Assembly (NCBI RefSeq): GCF_000474945.1
Contig: NZ_AXDW01000016.1
Location: forward strand, 45,087 to 109,086
DNA length: 64,000 nt
DNA from: Solimonas soli DSM 21787
GTDB taxonomy: Bacteria; Pseudomonadota; Gammaproteobacteria; Nevskiales; Nevskiaceae
Direction of reading: 5' to 3'
Made by a program: the position numbers and the translations under genes. The notes under the pieces are model-generated. The model had not been told where the DNA came from. It saw only the letters and a list, made by a program, of their open reading frames with translations, and ran no database searches. This document shows, piece by piece, positions 1 to 8,674 of this stretch. Within the stretch, counting starts at the first letter, position 1; the number at the start of each line of letters is the position of its first letter.

Positions 1-1344
1 CGGGATCAGCACGGCGATCAGCGACACCGTCAGCGAGATGATGGTGAAGCCGATCTGCCGCGCGCCCTTGAGCGCCGCCGCGAACGGCCTCTCGCCCTTC
101 TCGATGTAGCGCGAGATGTTTTCGAGGGTGACGATGGCGTCGTCGACGACGAAGCCGGAGGCGATCGTCAGCGACATCAGCGACAGGTTGTTGAGGCTGT
201 AGCCGAGCAGGTACATGACGCCGCAGCTGCCGATCAGCGAGATCGGCACGGCGAGGCTGGCGATGATCGTCGCCTGCAGGCTGTGCAGGAAGAAGAAGAT
301 CACCAGCACGACCATGAGCACGGCCAGCACCAGCTCGATCTGCACGTGCTCGACCGAGGCGCGGATGCCGGTCGTGCGGTCGGCGAGCACCGTGACGTCG
401 ACCGAGGCCGGCAGCGAGCTGACCAGCTCCGGCAGGCGCGCCTTGATGGCGTCGACGGTCTTGATGACGTTGGCGCCCGGCTGGCGCTGCACGTTGAGGA
501 TGATCGCCGGCTTGTCGCTGGCCCAGGCGCCGAGCCGCGTGTTCTCGGCGCTGGCGACGATGGTCGCGACGTCGGACAGGCGCACCGGCGCGCCATTGGC
601 GTAGGTGAGGACGATGTCCTGGTAGTCGTCGACCGTTTCCAGCTGGTCGTTGGCGTTGATCGTGTACGAGCGGCTCGGGCCGTCGAAGCTGCCCTTGGCG
701 GCGTTGGCGTTGGCGTTGCCGATCGCCGTGCGGATCGACGACAGGTCGATGCCGTATGAGGCGAGCAGCTGGGTGTCGGCCTGGATGCGCATCGCCGGGC
801 GCTGGCCGCCGCTGAGGGTGACGAGGCCGACGCCGTCGACCTGGCTGATCTTCAGCGCCAGGCGCGTGTCGACCAGGCTCTGCACGTCGGTCAGCGGCAG
901 GGTGTCGGAGGTGATCGCCAGCGTCAGCACCGGCGCGTCGGCGGGGTTGACCTTGGCGTACACCGGCGGCGCCGGCAGGTCGGAGGGCAGCAGCGAGCCG
1001 GCGGCGTTCATCGCCGCCTGCACTTCCTGCTCGGCGACGTCGAGCGCGATGCCGAGCGTGAACTGCAGGGTGATGATCGAGGCGCCCGCCGAGCTGACCG
1101 AGCTCATGCGCTGCAGGCCCGACATCTCGCCGAGCTGGCGTTCGAGCGGCGCGGTGATGGTCTGGCTCATCACCTCCGGGCTCGCGCCCGGATACAGGGT
1201 CTGCACCTGGATCGTCGGGTAGTCGACCTGCGGCAGCGCCGACAGCGGCAGGAAGCGCAGGCCGAGCAGGCCGCCGAGCACGATCGCGGCCATCAGCAGC
1301 GTCGTCGCCACCGGCCGCTCGATAAAGGGACGGGAAGGATTCAT
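1..1344 (-). CDS. mdtB: RND multidrug efflux inner-membrane transporter, MdtB-like (N-terminal 448 codons; runs off the left edge)
   Basis: Proton-driven inner-membrane pump subunit of a tripartite RND exporter that works with a periplasmic adaptor and an outer-membrane channel. The visible part begins [18 protein letters not shown], has a first membrane helix at about residues 12-31, then the long periplasmic porter region, and ends in helices carrying the FVVDDAIV motif, the paired aspartates of the RND proton relay. The text follows E. coli MdtB closely (for example [10 protein letters not shown] and [10 protein letters not shown]). ATG at 1344 lies 27 bases downstream of the mdtA stop, so the two are co-transcribed. 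The remaining half or more of the protein lies outside the window. Confidence 0.95.
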   Translation of the reverse strand, partial: MNPSRPFIERPVATTLLMAAIVLGGLLGLRFLPLSALPQVDYPTIQVQTLYPGASPEVMSQTITAPLERQLGEMSGLQRMSSVSSAGASIITLQFTLGIALDVAEQEVQAAMNAAGSLLPSDLPAPPVYAKVNPADAPVLTLAITSDTLPLTDVQSLVDTRLALKISQVDGVGLVTLSGGQRPAMRIQADTQLLASYGIDLSSIRTAIGNANANAAKGSFDGPSRSYTINANDQLETVDDYQDIVLTYANGAPVRLSDVATIVASAENTRLGAWASDKPAIILNVQRQPGANVIKTVDAIKARLPELVSSLPASVDVTVLADRTTGIRASVEHVQIELVLAVLMVVLVIFFFLHSLQATIIASLAVPISLIGSCGVMYLLGYSLNNLSLMSLTIASGFVVDDAIVTLENISRYIEKGERPFAAALKGARQIGFTIISLTVSLIAVLIP

Positions 1345-1371
1345 CGGCGTGGCGCGCTCGTGGTCACGGCC

Positions 1372-2934
1372 TCAGGGCGCGCCGGCGGGCGCGGCCGGCG
1401 CATCCGCCGCCGACGGCGGCGCGCCGCCGCCGTCCTGGCGCCGGCCGCGATGCTGCGGCGCCTGCGTGCCATCCGCCGTCGGCGCACCGGCCGCCGGCGT
1501 CGCGTTCGGAGCACCGTCCGCCGGCGTCGCGCCGGTGGCGCCGTCCTGCGCCGGACGGCGGCGCGGGCCCTGCCACGAGCCCTGGTGCCGGCCGCTGCTC
1601 CGGTTGCCGGCCGGCGCGCCGTCCGGCGGCGGACCGCCCTGCCACGGGCCCGGGCCCGGACCGCGGCGCTTGCGCTGCGCGCGTTCCGGATGCGCTTCGA
1701 GATCGGCCTTCTTGGCCGCCGCGGTCGCCGCCGCCGCTTCGGCGGGCAGCTGCACGCTGGCGCCGTCCTTGAGGCGATCGGCGCCTTCGGTGACGACCGT
1801 CTCGCCGAGCTGCAGGCCCTTGACGATCTGCACCTTGTCGGCGGTCTGCGCGCCGCGCGTCACGCTGCGCACGCTGACCGTCTTGTCGTCGTTGAGCACG
1901 TAGACGAAATCGCCCTGCGTGCCGTTGCGCACCGCCGCCAGCGGCACCGCCGGCGTCTTGCCGATCACGTACAGCTGCAGGCGCAGATTGACGAACTGGT
2001 TGGGGAACAGGGCGCCGTCGGCATTGGCGAAGCGTGCCTTGCCGCCGACCGTGCCGGTGCTCGTGTCGACCTGGTTGTCGAGCGTCAGGAACTGGCCGCT
2101 GCCCAGCGTCCTGGTGCGCGTGCGGTCGAGCGCCGTCGCCGGCAGCGGCGCGGCGGCGGCGTGCTGCTGGATTTCGGCGACGCTGTCCTGCGGCACGGCG
2201 AACTTCACGTCGATCGGTTCGACCTGGGTGATGACGGCGATGCCGGTGCTGTCGCCGGCGGCGATGTAGTTGCCGACGTCGGCCAGGCGCAGGCCGATGC
2301 GGCCGGCGACCGGCGCGGTGATGCGTGCGTACTCGACGTCGAGCTGCGCGCTGCCGACCGCGGCGCGATCGGCCGCGACCGTGCCTTCGAGCTGCTTGAC
2401 GGTCGCCGCCTGCGTGTCGACCTCCTGCCGGGCGATCGAGTCCTGCGTCTGCAGCGTGCGGTAGCGCTCGAGCTGCAGCCGGGCATTGGCGAGCTGCGCC
2501 TCGTCGCGCTGCAGGTTGCCCTGCGCCTCGAGCAGGGCGTTCCGGAACGGCCGCGGATCGATCTGCGCCAGCAGATCGCCCTTCTTCACCGTCTGGCCTT
2601 CCTTGAAATGGATCGCCACGATGGTGCCGGACACCAGCGGCCGCACCGTCACCGTCGCCAGCGGCGTCACCGTGCCGAGCGCCTCGAGCGTGACCGGGAT
2701 GTCGATCGCCTCGACCTGCGCGACGCCGACCGTGCTGGTCATGCCGCGCATGCCGCGCCCGCCCGCTGCCATCGCGCCGGCGCCGGCGGTCTGCGCGTTG
2801 CGCTGGATCAGCCACCAGGCGAGCGCGACGATCGCCAGCAGCAGCAGCACGGCGAGCGCGCCGCCGATGAGCTTGCTTCGGGTGCCGACGGGTCGCCGCG
2901 CCGGGGCGGACGGGCGGGAAGGTTGAATGTCCAT
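1372..2934 (-). CDS. mdtA: RND efflux periplasmic adaptor (membrane fusion protein), MdtA-like
   Basis: HlyD/AcrA-type adaptor (520 aa) linking the RND pump to its outer-membrane channel. A membrane anchor (LIGGALAVLLLLAIVALAWW) at about residues 20-43 is followed by the biotinyl-lipoyl half motifs, a helical hairpin and beta-barrel domains ending near residue 405. Start ATG 2934 is preceded by AAGGAA at good spacing; a longer in-frame ORF reaches 3147 but its extra 71 residues look non-coding. The last 110 or so residues are a Pro/Gly/Ala/Arg-rich low-complexity tail (GPGPGPWQGGPPPDGAP and similar) that makes the protein about 100 residues longer than usual for MdtA. First gene of the mdtAB operon. 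Confidence 0.93.
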   Translation of the reverse strand: MDIQPSRPSAPARRPVGTRSKLIGGALAVLLLLAIVALAWWLIQRNAQTAGAGAMAAGGRGMRGMTSTVGVAQVEAIDIPVTLEALGTVTPLATVTVRPLVSGTIVAIHFKEGQTVKKGDLLAQIDPRPFRNALLEAQGNLQRDEAQLANARLQLERYRTLQTQDSIARQEVDTQAATVKQLEGTVAADRAAVGSAQLDVEYARITAPVAGRIGLRLADVGNYIAAGDSTGIAVITQVEPIDVKFAVPQDSVAEIQQHAAAAPLPATALDRTRTRTLGSGQFLTLDNQVDTSTGTVGGKARFANADGALFPNQFVNLRLQLYVIGKTPAVPLAAVRNGTQGDFVYVLNDDKTVSVRSVTRGAQTADKVQIVKGLQLGETVVTEGADRLKDGASVQLPAEAAAATAAAKKADLEAHPERAQRKRRGPGPGPWQGGPPPDGAPAGNRSSGRHQGSWQGPRRRPAQDGATGATPADGAPNATPAAGAPTADGTQAPQHRGRRQDGGGAPPSAADAPAAPAGAP

Positions 2935-3172
2935 CGCGTTCCTTGTGGACTGGAGCCGGGCCCGGTGGCGGGCCATGACGCGGCGATCATAGCGAAGGCC
3001 CGCCGCGAATCCGTGCGCTTTTACCTTCCGATACAAACGCTGCGGCATCGCGACCGACGCCGCCCGCCGCCATGGCGGCCGGCCTGCCACGGCGGCCGGG
3101 CTGCCGTAAACTAGCGGCATCGATGGTCCGCCTGCGGCGGGCCGCATTTCCTCAGGATCGACAACGCCTCAC

Positions 3173-3517
3173 ATGGCCGGCAGCAAACAGCGTCTCTACC
3201 GCATCAGCTTCATGAACCAGGGCCAGAAGTACGAGCTCTACGCCCGCGAAGTCAGCCACGGCGCCATGCTCGGCTTCGTCGAAGTCGGCAAGCTGGTGTT
3301 CGGCGAGAAGAGCAAGCTGCTCGTCGATCCCGGCGAGGAAAAACTCAAGGCCGAGTTCGAAGGCGTCGAGCGCTTCTACGTGCCGGTGCACGCCGTCGTG
3401 CGCATCGACGAGGTCAGCAAGGCCGGCCCGGTGCGCATCACCGAAGGCGGCGACGGCGGCGGCTCCAAGGTCACGCCGCTGCCGTTCTACACGTTTGGCG
3501 GCGACGGCAAGAAGTGA
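3173..3517 (+). CDS. DUF1820 family protein
   Basis: Small soluble protein (114 aa) starting MAGSKQRLYRISFMNQG, recognisable as the DUF1820 family of gammaproteobacteria, whose function is unknown. It has a compact all-beta look with the segments YELYAREVSHG and VPVHAVVRIDEV and a flexible Gly-rich C terminus. No signal peptide or membrane helix. It is followed after 40 bases by the metallo-beta-lactamase-fold gene on the same strand and may be co-transcribed with it. ATG at 3173 is the only sensible start. Confidence 0.85.
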   Translation: MAGSKQRLYRISFMNQGQKYELYAREVSHGAMLGFVEVGKLVFGEKSKLLVDPGEEKLKAEFEGVERFYVPVHAVVRIDEVSKAGPVRITEGGDGGGSKVTPLPFYTFGGDGKK

Positions 3518-3557
3518 GCGTGGCGGTTAAATGCCTCGCCGCTGCCGGATGCCTCGC

Positions 3558-4334
3558 ATGATCCGTTTCGCGATGCTGGGTTCCGGCAGCAAGGGAAACG
3601 CCACCCTCATCGAGCACGGCGGCACGCGCCTGCTCGTCGACTGCGGCTTCAATCTGAAGGAGACCGAGGCGCGCCTGCTGCGGCTCGGCGTCGAGCCGGC
3701 CTCGCTGTCCGGCATTCTCGTCACGCACGAGCACAGCGACCATCTGAGCGGCGTCGGCCGCCTGGCGCGCCGGCATCGCGTGCCCGTCTACATGACCTAC
3801 GGCACGCATCGCGTCTGGCAGGATGCCGAGGTGCCGGCGCTGATCCGCTTCTCGCCGCATCAGCGCTTCGAAATCGGCGGGCTGGCGATCGAGCCGTACC
3901 CGGTGCCGCACGACGCCGCGGAGCCCTGCCAGTACGTGATCGCCGCCGGCGACGGCGCGGCGCGGCGGCGCATCGGCATCCTCTCCGACGCCGGCCACAT
4001 CTCCGCGCACATGCGCGCCGTGCTCGCCGGCTGCGACGCGCTGATGCTGGAGTGCAACCACGATCCGGAACTGCTGCGCCTCGGCCCGTATCCGCCGAGC
4101 TTGAAGCTGCGCGTCGGCGGCGATCGCGGCCACCTGTCGAATGGCCAGGCGGCGGCGCTGCTGTCCGGCTACGAGACGGCGCGCTTGCAGCACCTGGTGC
4201 TCATGCACCTGTCGGAGACCAACAATCGTCCGCCGCTCGCGCTCGATGCGATACGCGGCGCGCTCGACGGCGATCTCGCCGGACTGCGCTGCGCCGATCA
4301 GGCGATGGGCCTGGAGTGGGCCGAGGTGGTCTAG
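3558..4334 (+). CDS. Metallo-beta-lactamase-fold hydrolase, WalJ/YycJ-like
   Basis: MBL-fold protein of 258 aa with the metal-binding THEHSDHLSG motif near residue 60 and later conserved His and Asp positions (LSDAGHIS, LECNHDPELL). The opening (M)IRFAMLGSGSKGNATLIE matches the YycJ/WalJ subgroup, which includes 5'-3' DNA exonucleases. I chose ATG 3558 because the nine codons before it (from 3531) are not conserved-looking. Its last 17 codons (4281-4334) are repeated in diverged form at 9781-9834, beyond the foreign island that begins just after the stop codon. The gene therefore appears to be the integration or recombination target. Reading frame is intact. Confidence 0.88.
   Translation: MIRFAMLGSGSKGNATLIEHGGTRLLVDCGFNLKETEARLLRLGVEPASLSGILVTHEHSDHLSGVGRLARRHRVPVYMTYGTHRVWQDAEVPALIRFSPHQRFEIGGLAIEPYPVPHDAAEPCQYVIAAGDGAARRRIGILSDAGHISAHMRAVLAGCDALMLECNHDPELLRLGPYPPSLKLRVGGDRGHLSNGQAAALLSGYETARLQHLVLMHLSETNNRPPLALDAIRGALDGDLAGLRCADQAMGLEWAEVV
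4281..4334 (+). repeat. Left copy of a 54-bp imperfect direct repeat (3' end of the MBL-fold gene)
   Basis: These 17 codons plus stop encode GLRCADQAMGLEWAEVV. The copy at 9781-9834 encodes GLRRADQALGLGWAEVV and differs at roughly ten of 54 bases. The two copies begin exactly 5500 bases apart and bracket the low-GC island. Confidence 0.8.
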
Positions 4335-4627
4335 TCGTTGGCGAGTGAACGCGGTTCAACGGCCGAGATCGCTATGTTGGATCGGACGATTGACTCAATC
4401 GGGGGCCTCTGCCGTCGGGCCGAGTGCCTGGTCGGGCGGCGACACGCCAGGCAGCTGCAACGCCATTGCGCGCAAAGACCGCGACGGATGTGAAAGCCTT
4501 GTTTGCCACTCGGATGTCCGCTGTGCAGATGTGCGCGGCGATAAAGGTGGCAGTCTCGCTGGGGTCCTACCCAGTAATCACGGACGGTTTGGAAAGAGCT
4601 GAAAACTTCTGCCTGCCTGGCGACTCT

Positions 4628-4740
4628 ACGCCGCAGCCTCGGGCTATGGAATCGTTCGATGTAGTCGAACAGATCGGGCCTGGCGATGTCGAGCGTCGCG
4701 TATCGAGTCAGATTGACGCGCTCACGCTTGGGCACAGATG
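4628..4740 (-). pseudogene. Remnant of an IS3-family transposase (OrfB, C-terminal integrase end)
   Basis: On the minus strand this stretch reads (K)RERVNLTRYATLDIA followed by RPDLFDYIERFHSPR, which is the characteristic C-terminal end of IS3-group OrfB transposases (KxERV, YxTxxEAxxDxFxYIExFYNxxRRH). The catalytic core is absent, the upstream residues do not match, and the frame is lost after the SPRLRR segment. It is therefore a short decayed fragment at the left edge of the island. No terminal inverted repeats were recognised. The rest of 4335-4944 shows no other gene. Confidence 0.6.
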
Positions 4741-4944
4741 ACAGGCGCGGTTGGCTCAGCCAGAAAGCCGAGAACATACAACGGGGTGTGCGATCACCGC
4801 CCGCAATCCATTGTTTTTTGCGGAAAATCGGGCACAATCTTGCTGAAAAAGCATGCCCACGGCGTCCGCCGGCATTGGGCCCCAGGGGACGGTTCAGCAG
4901 AAACTATGGCATCCGGTGATATTGCCCATGGAGGCACAGAACTG

Positions 4945-5880
4945 ATGGGCGCAAGTCCATTCAGGGGCAGGCCAGCTCAGAGCGTGGCCTACATGACCAA
5001 ACATGGGCGGATGTTCCATGGGCTGTCGGACGAGCTACTCGCCAGTGACGTGATGGCTCGGTTTGAAGGGAAGGTTAATCTGGTTTTTACCTCCCCACCG
5101 TTTCCTCTGAACACGAAGAAGAAGTATGGCAACGAAACCGGCGATGAATTCGTACGGTGGCTTGCCGCCTTTGGCCCTCTTCTGAAAAAAATGCTGGCGC
5201 CGGACGGCTCCATCGTCATGGAAATGGGAAATTCGTGGGTTCCCGGCGCGCCGGTCATGTCCACCCTCGCCCTCAAATCTCTACTGGCGTTCCAAGAAGA
5301 GAATGAGCTTCACCTTTGCCAAGAATTCATCTGGAACAATCCAGCCAGGCTACCGTCGCCCGCACAGTGGGTGAACGTGGAGCGAGTGCGAGTGAAGGAT
5401 AGCTTCACCCGCCTATGGTGGATGTCGGCCGTAGAGAAACCCAAAGCGAACAACAAGAAGATTTTGCAAGAGTACAGTCCAGCAATGAAGGACTTGCTCA
5501 AGCGTGGGACCTACAATGCGGGGTCGCGGCCGTCCGAGCATCGGATTGGAGAAAAATCCTTCCTGACCGATCACGGCGGCGCAATTCCATCAAACGTCCT
5601 GACCATCTCGAACACGTACAACAACGACCCTTATCAGGTTTACTGCCGAGAGCAGGAAATTCAGCCACATCCGGCGAGGATGCCGATCGAGCTTGCGAAA
5701 TTCTTTATCAAATTTTTGACCGACCCAGGTGATCTGGTGCTGGACCCCTTTGGGGGAAGTAACACCACTGGCGCCGCTGCGGAAGATTTAGGCCGCTACT
5801 GGATCAGCATCGAAGCGCAAGAGGACTACATTGCGGGGTCCAAGGGCAGATTTAACGGTCACCTTTTAGAGAGTGACTGA
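4945..5880 (+). CDS. Site-specific DNA methyltransferase, beta class (N4-cytosine or N6-adenine)
   Basis: Amino-methyltransferase of a restriction-modification type system (311 aa from this start). Motif IV is TSPPF at about residues 49-53 and the SAM-binding motif I, DPFGGSNTTG, is near the C terminus (about 267-276). That IV-then-I order defines the beta class, and TSPP is commoner in N4-cytosine enzymes. Start choice: ATG 4945 has GGAGG ten bases upstream; ATG 4993 (MTKHGRMFHG) and 4738 are alternatives. A separate target-recognition subunit is not seen; the middle region (residues 90-240) probably recognises DNA. First gene of the four-gene operon; its stop overlaps a possible start of the next ORF. 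Composition is visibly lower in GC than the flanks. Confidence 0.88.
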   Translation: MGASPFRGRPAQSVAYMTKHGRMFHGLSDELLASDVMARFEGKVNLVFTSPPFPLNTKKKYGNETGDEFVRWLAAFGPLLKKMLAPDGSIVMEMGNSWVPGAPVMSTLALKSLLAFQEENELHLCQEFIWNNPARLPSPAQWVNVERVRVKDSFTRLWWMSAVEKPKANNKKILQEYSPAMKDLLKRGTYNAGSRPSEHRIGEKSFLTDHGGAIPSNVLTISNTYNNDPYQVYCREQEIQPHPARMPIELAKFFIKFLTDPGDLVLDPFGGSNTTGAAAEDLGRYWISIEAQEDYIAGSKGRFNGHLLESD

Positions 5881-5911
5881 TTGGTTTTTGGGGCGCGAAC
5901 AGGGGATTTTC

Positions 5912-7507
5912 ATGACAGAGATTCATGAAGCTGAGCTGTCCATCGGTCCGAAGGCTCTCGACGCATACAGTCGACTTAGCTACACCATGTGGTTCGCTTT
6001 GGCTGAATTTGTTGATAACTCCACGCAGTCCCGCCTCAATCACGGGAAATACATTGATGAAGTGCTTGAACAGGAAGGGGCCCCGCTCACTGTCAAGATA
6101 CTTCACGATCGGCTGAACAAAACCATCACCATTGAGGACAATTCAATTGGGATGACGAAGGCCGACCTAATTGCCGCACTTCGTATTGCGCACCCTACGC
6201 CCGACAGCAAAGGCCGCTCTAAGTACGGCATGGGCATGAAGACTGCCGCCTGCTGGATTGGCCGCCGCTGGCAGGTCATCACCTGCGAATGGGGGAGCGG
6301 CGAAGAGTGGACTGCAGACATCGACGTTGATGGCATTGCTAATAACGGCGCAAAGGTCCCATTGACCTTAAAAAAGGTCGATACTTCCTTGCATTACACC
6401 AAGATCATCATCAGTGATCTTCGCCGCGTCATTCAAAAGCGAAGCGAAGAAACCATCATGACCTATCTTGGGTCGATGTATATGTTTGACCTCCGGAAGA
6501 ATTCGGACGGCAAGGTCGGCATGAAATTGGTCTACAACGAAACTGAGGTTGCTCCGCCCGATGAATCTGATTGGGACACTGATCCCTCTGGGGCACCCAT
6601 GCGCCGCGACCTTCCGGAGAAGATCATCGATGGCAAGAAGGTCAGTGGATGGATCGGCGTTCTACGGAAGGGCGGAAGGAAATTCGGTGGCTTCTCTCTG
6701 TTCCAGAACGAAAGGCAAATCCAAGGCTTTCCGAATGCGTGGAAGCCACGGAGCATTTTTGGAGGCGTCGATGAGGAAGGCGGCAACAACCTAGTTGCCC
6801 AGCGACTCACTGGCGTTCTGCTGCTCGATGGCTTTGTTGTCTCACATACCAAGGACGCAGTTCTATTCCAAGGAGACGAGGAGGACGAACTTGAGCGGTT
6901 CCTGATTGAGGAAACCAAAGACTATCGCGACTACGCACAGAAAAGGCGTAGCGGAAGAACACAGGTCTGGTCCAAGGAGAAGGTTCGAGACCTGGTTGAA
7001 AGCATGCGCAGTGAGTTCACCAGCACCGAACTTAAGGATGCGCTCAATACGGCTGCTTTACCCCCACCTGCTACCGTTCTTGCGAACAATCAGCAGATGG
7101 TAAAGACCCTCTCTTCTGAGGACGTAATCGCCCAACTCGACATTCTTGATGACCTGCGGGTGATCGTCTCACTCAAAGAAACGAGCGAATGGGAGCCTCA
7201 CCTGACAATTGTGGCAGGAGCCGAGGCGGGAGTGCTTCATGTTATCGTGAATGGACTACACCCTTACTACCAGTCCTTAGAGTCCAACGACGCCATCGAA
7301 GAATGCGTCCATCAATACATCTACGATGCGGTTGCCGAGTATCGGACCAGCAAAATACACAGCCCAGTTAACCCCGACAGCGTGCGTCGCCTTAAAAATG
7401 ATTTGCTCCGGGCCAGGAGCATCAGAATCGAGAATGCCGCAGCAGCCGAACGAAAGAAAGCTGAGGCCGATTTGTTCGCGAAGCCCCAGGGCGATGGCAA
7501 TGCGTAG
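5912..7507 (+). CDS. GHKL-family ATPase of MORC/paraMORC type
   Basis: 531-aa protein with the GHKL (gyrase/Hsp90/MutL) ATP-binding fold at its N terminus. It has the N-box LAEFVDNSTQS (E32, N36), the G1-like box IEDNSIGM, and the G2 box GRSKYGMGMKTAA, a MORC-style variant. An S5-like region and a helical C-terminal part rich in charged residues follow. Such ATPases next to a methylase, an SF2 helicase and an endonuclease are known from the prokaryotic paraMORC restriction-modification neighbourhoods described by Iyer, Abhiman and Aravind (2008). It probably acts as an ATP-gated DNA clamp coupling recognition to nuclease action (inference). ATG 5912 has AGGGG six bases upstream; an ORF start at 5873 overlapping the methylase stop is possible. 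Confidence 0.85.
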   Translation: MTEIHEAELSIGPKALDAYSRLSYTMWFALAEFVDNSTQSRLNHGKYIDEVLEQEGAPLTVKILHDRLNKTITIEDNSIGMTKADLIAALRIAHPTPDSKGRSKYGMGMKTAACWIGRRWQVITCEWGSGEEWTADIDVDGIANNGAKVPLTLKKVDTSLHYTKIIISDLRRVIQKRSEETIMTYLGSMYMFDLRKNSDGKVGMKLVYNETEVAPPDESDWDTDPSGAPMRRDLPEKIIDGKKVSGWIGVLRKGGRKFGGFSLFQNERQIQGFPNAWKPRSIFGGVDEEGGNNLVAQRLTGVLLLDGFVVSHTKDAVLFQGDEEDELERFLIEETKDYRDYAQKRRSGRTQVWSKEKVRDLVESMRSEFTSTELKDALNTAALPPPATVLANNQQMVKTLSSEDVIAQLDILDDLRVIVSLKETSEWEPHLTIVAGAEAGVLHVIVNGLHPYYQSLESNDAIEECVHQYIYDAVAEYRTSKIHSPVNPDSVRRLKNDLLRARSIRIENAAAAERKKAEADLFAKPQGDGNA

Positions 7508-7519
7508 GAGAAGGAATAG

Positions 7520-8674
7520 GTGCCAAAACTTTCTCCAAGAGGATGGCAAACCGCAGCTCTAGCTAAATGGCAGGAGGCTGGGCATAGAGGCATCGTCAGC
7601 GTAGTGACCGGCGGTGGAAAAACCGTCTTCGCTCTCTCGTGCATCGACAAGCTCAAGCCGCATTCAACCCTGATTGTTGTACCCACTGCGGCATTGCTCG
7701 ACCAATGGTGGGCCGAAGCAGCCGCCTACTTTGACTTGAAGCTTGATGAAGTGAATGTCATCACCGGTTCAAAGCGAATGCAGCCGGGCACCATCAATAT
7801 TGCCGTGCTGAACACTGCGGCAGATTTGCCCGAGAGGAGCCGAGATCAGAAGTGCTTTCTCATTGTGGACGAGTGCCACAAGGCTGCATCGGAGCATTTC
7901 AAGGCAGTTCTGGAACTGGACACATACGCGACCTTGGGGTTGTCAGCTACCCCTGAACGGCAGTATGACCAAGGGCTAGCCAATGTGCTGATCCCCGCTC
8001 TTGGCGATGTCATCTTCAAGTATGACTATGCAGACGCGCTAAGGGACAAGGTGATTGTCCCCTTCACTTTGCACAACATCATTTTTGAGCTGGAGGAGGA
8101 TCGGCAGAAGGAATACGACAAGCTCACCCGAGCAATTGCAAGGTCGATTCAGTCTGCTGGGGCGGAGGCCGAGGAAACAGTTGCCTTGTTTTTGAAGCGC
8201 GCCCGCATACTGAATCTGAGCCTCAACAGAGTGAAATTGGCACTCAGGCTCATTGCTGCAAACAAGGGCAAGCGCACACTGGTATTCCACGAGGATATCG
8301 AGGCCTGCAACCTCATTCAGCAGGTCCTCTCAGAAAATGGCGTGCGTAGCGGCGTCTATCATTCGAAGCTCCCGATAAAGGCGCGTGCCCAGATTCTTAC
8401 TCAATACCGGACCGGCACCATTGATGTGCTCGTGACATGCAGAGCCCTGGATGAAGGCTTCAATGTCCCCGAAACTGAGATGGGCATTATCGCCGCAAGC
8501 ACAGCAACCCGGCGCCAGCGCATTCAGCGGCTCGGAAGAGTGGTGAGACCCGCTGCTGGAAAATCATCTGCAGACATCTATACGTTGGTGGCGACGGCAC
8601 CCGAAATCGGCCGACTCAAAGAGGAAGAAGAAGCACTAGAAGGCGTCGCGAATGTTACGTGGAGCACCGCATGA
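7520..8674 (+). CDS. Superfamily 2 DNA helicase/translocase (DECH box)
   Basis: 384-aa SF2 ATPase with all core motifs in order: VTGGGKT (Walker A), VVPTAALLDQW (Ia), IVDECH (II), LGLSATPER (III), VLVTCRALDEGFNVPE (V) and QRIQRLGRVVRP (VI). It resembles the XPB/Rad25-like group and has no attached nuclease or accessory domain, so it is a bare motor. The start is GTG at 7520, preceded by AGGAGAAGG, 12 bases after the GHKL gene. Within a restriction-type operon it would translocate or remodel DNA for the nuclease. Its stop overlaps the next gene by ATGA, indicating translational coupling. Confidence 0.92.
   Translation: MPKLSPRGWQTAALAKWQEAGHRGIVSVVTGGGKTVFALSCIDKLKPHSTLIVVPTAALLDQWWAEAAAYFDLKLDEVNVITGSKRMQPGTINIAVLNTAADLPERSRDQKCFLIVDECHKAASEHFKAVLELDTYATLGLSATPERQYDQGLANVLIPALGDVIFKYDYADALRDKVIVPFTLHNIIFELEEDRQKEYDKLTRAIARSIQSAGAEAEETVALFLKRARILNLSLNRVKLALRLIAANKGKRTLVFHEDIEACNLIQQVLSENGVRSGVYHSKLPIKARAQILTQYRTGTIDVLVTCRALDEGFNVPETEMGIIAASTATRRQRIQRLGRVVRPAAGKSSADIYTLVATAPEIGRLKEEEEALEGVANVTWSTA

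Noticed and set aside
1360..3114. Long plus-strand open frames across mdtA
   Set aside because: They are antisense shadows created by high third-position GC; translations are Arg/Ala-rich without domains. The same holds for most long frames opposite purL, the lipid operon, gatCAB and the TonB receptors.
4335..4944. tRNA or integrase gene as the island's attachment determinant
   Set aside because: No tRNA-like arms and no tyrosine or serine recombinase motifs were found here or at the right edge; only the IS3 fragment is present.
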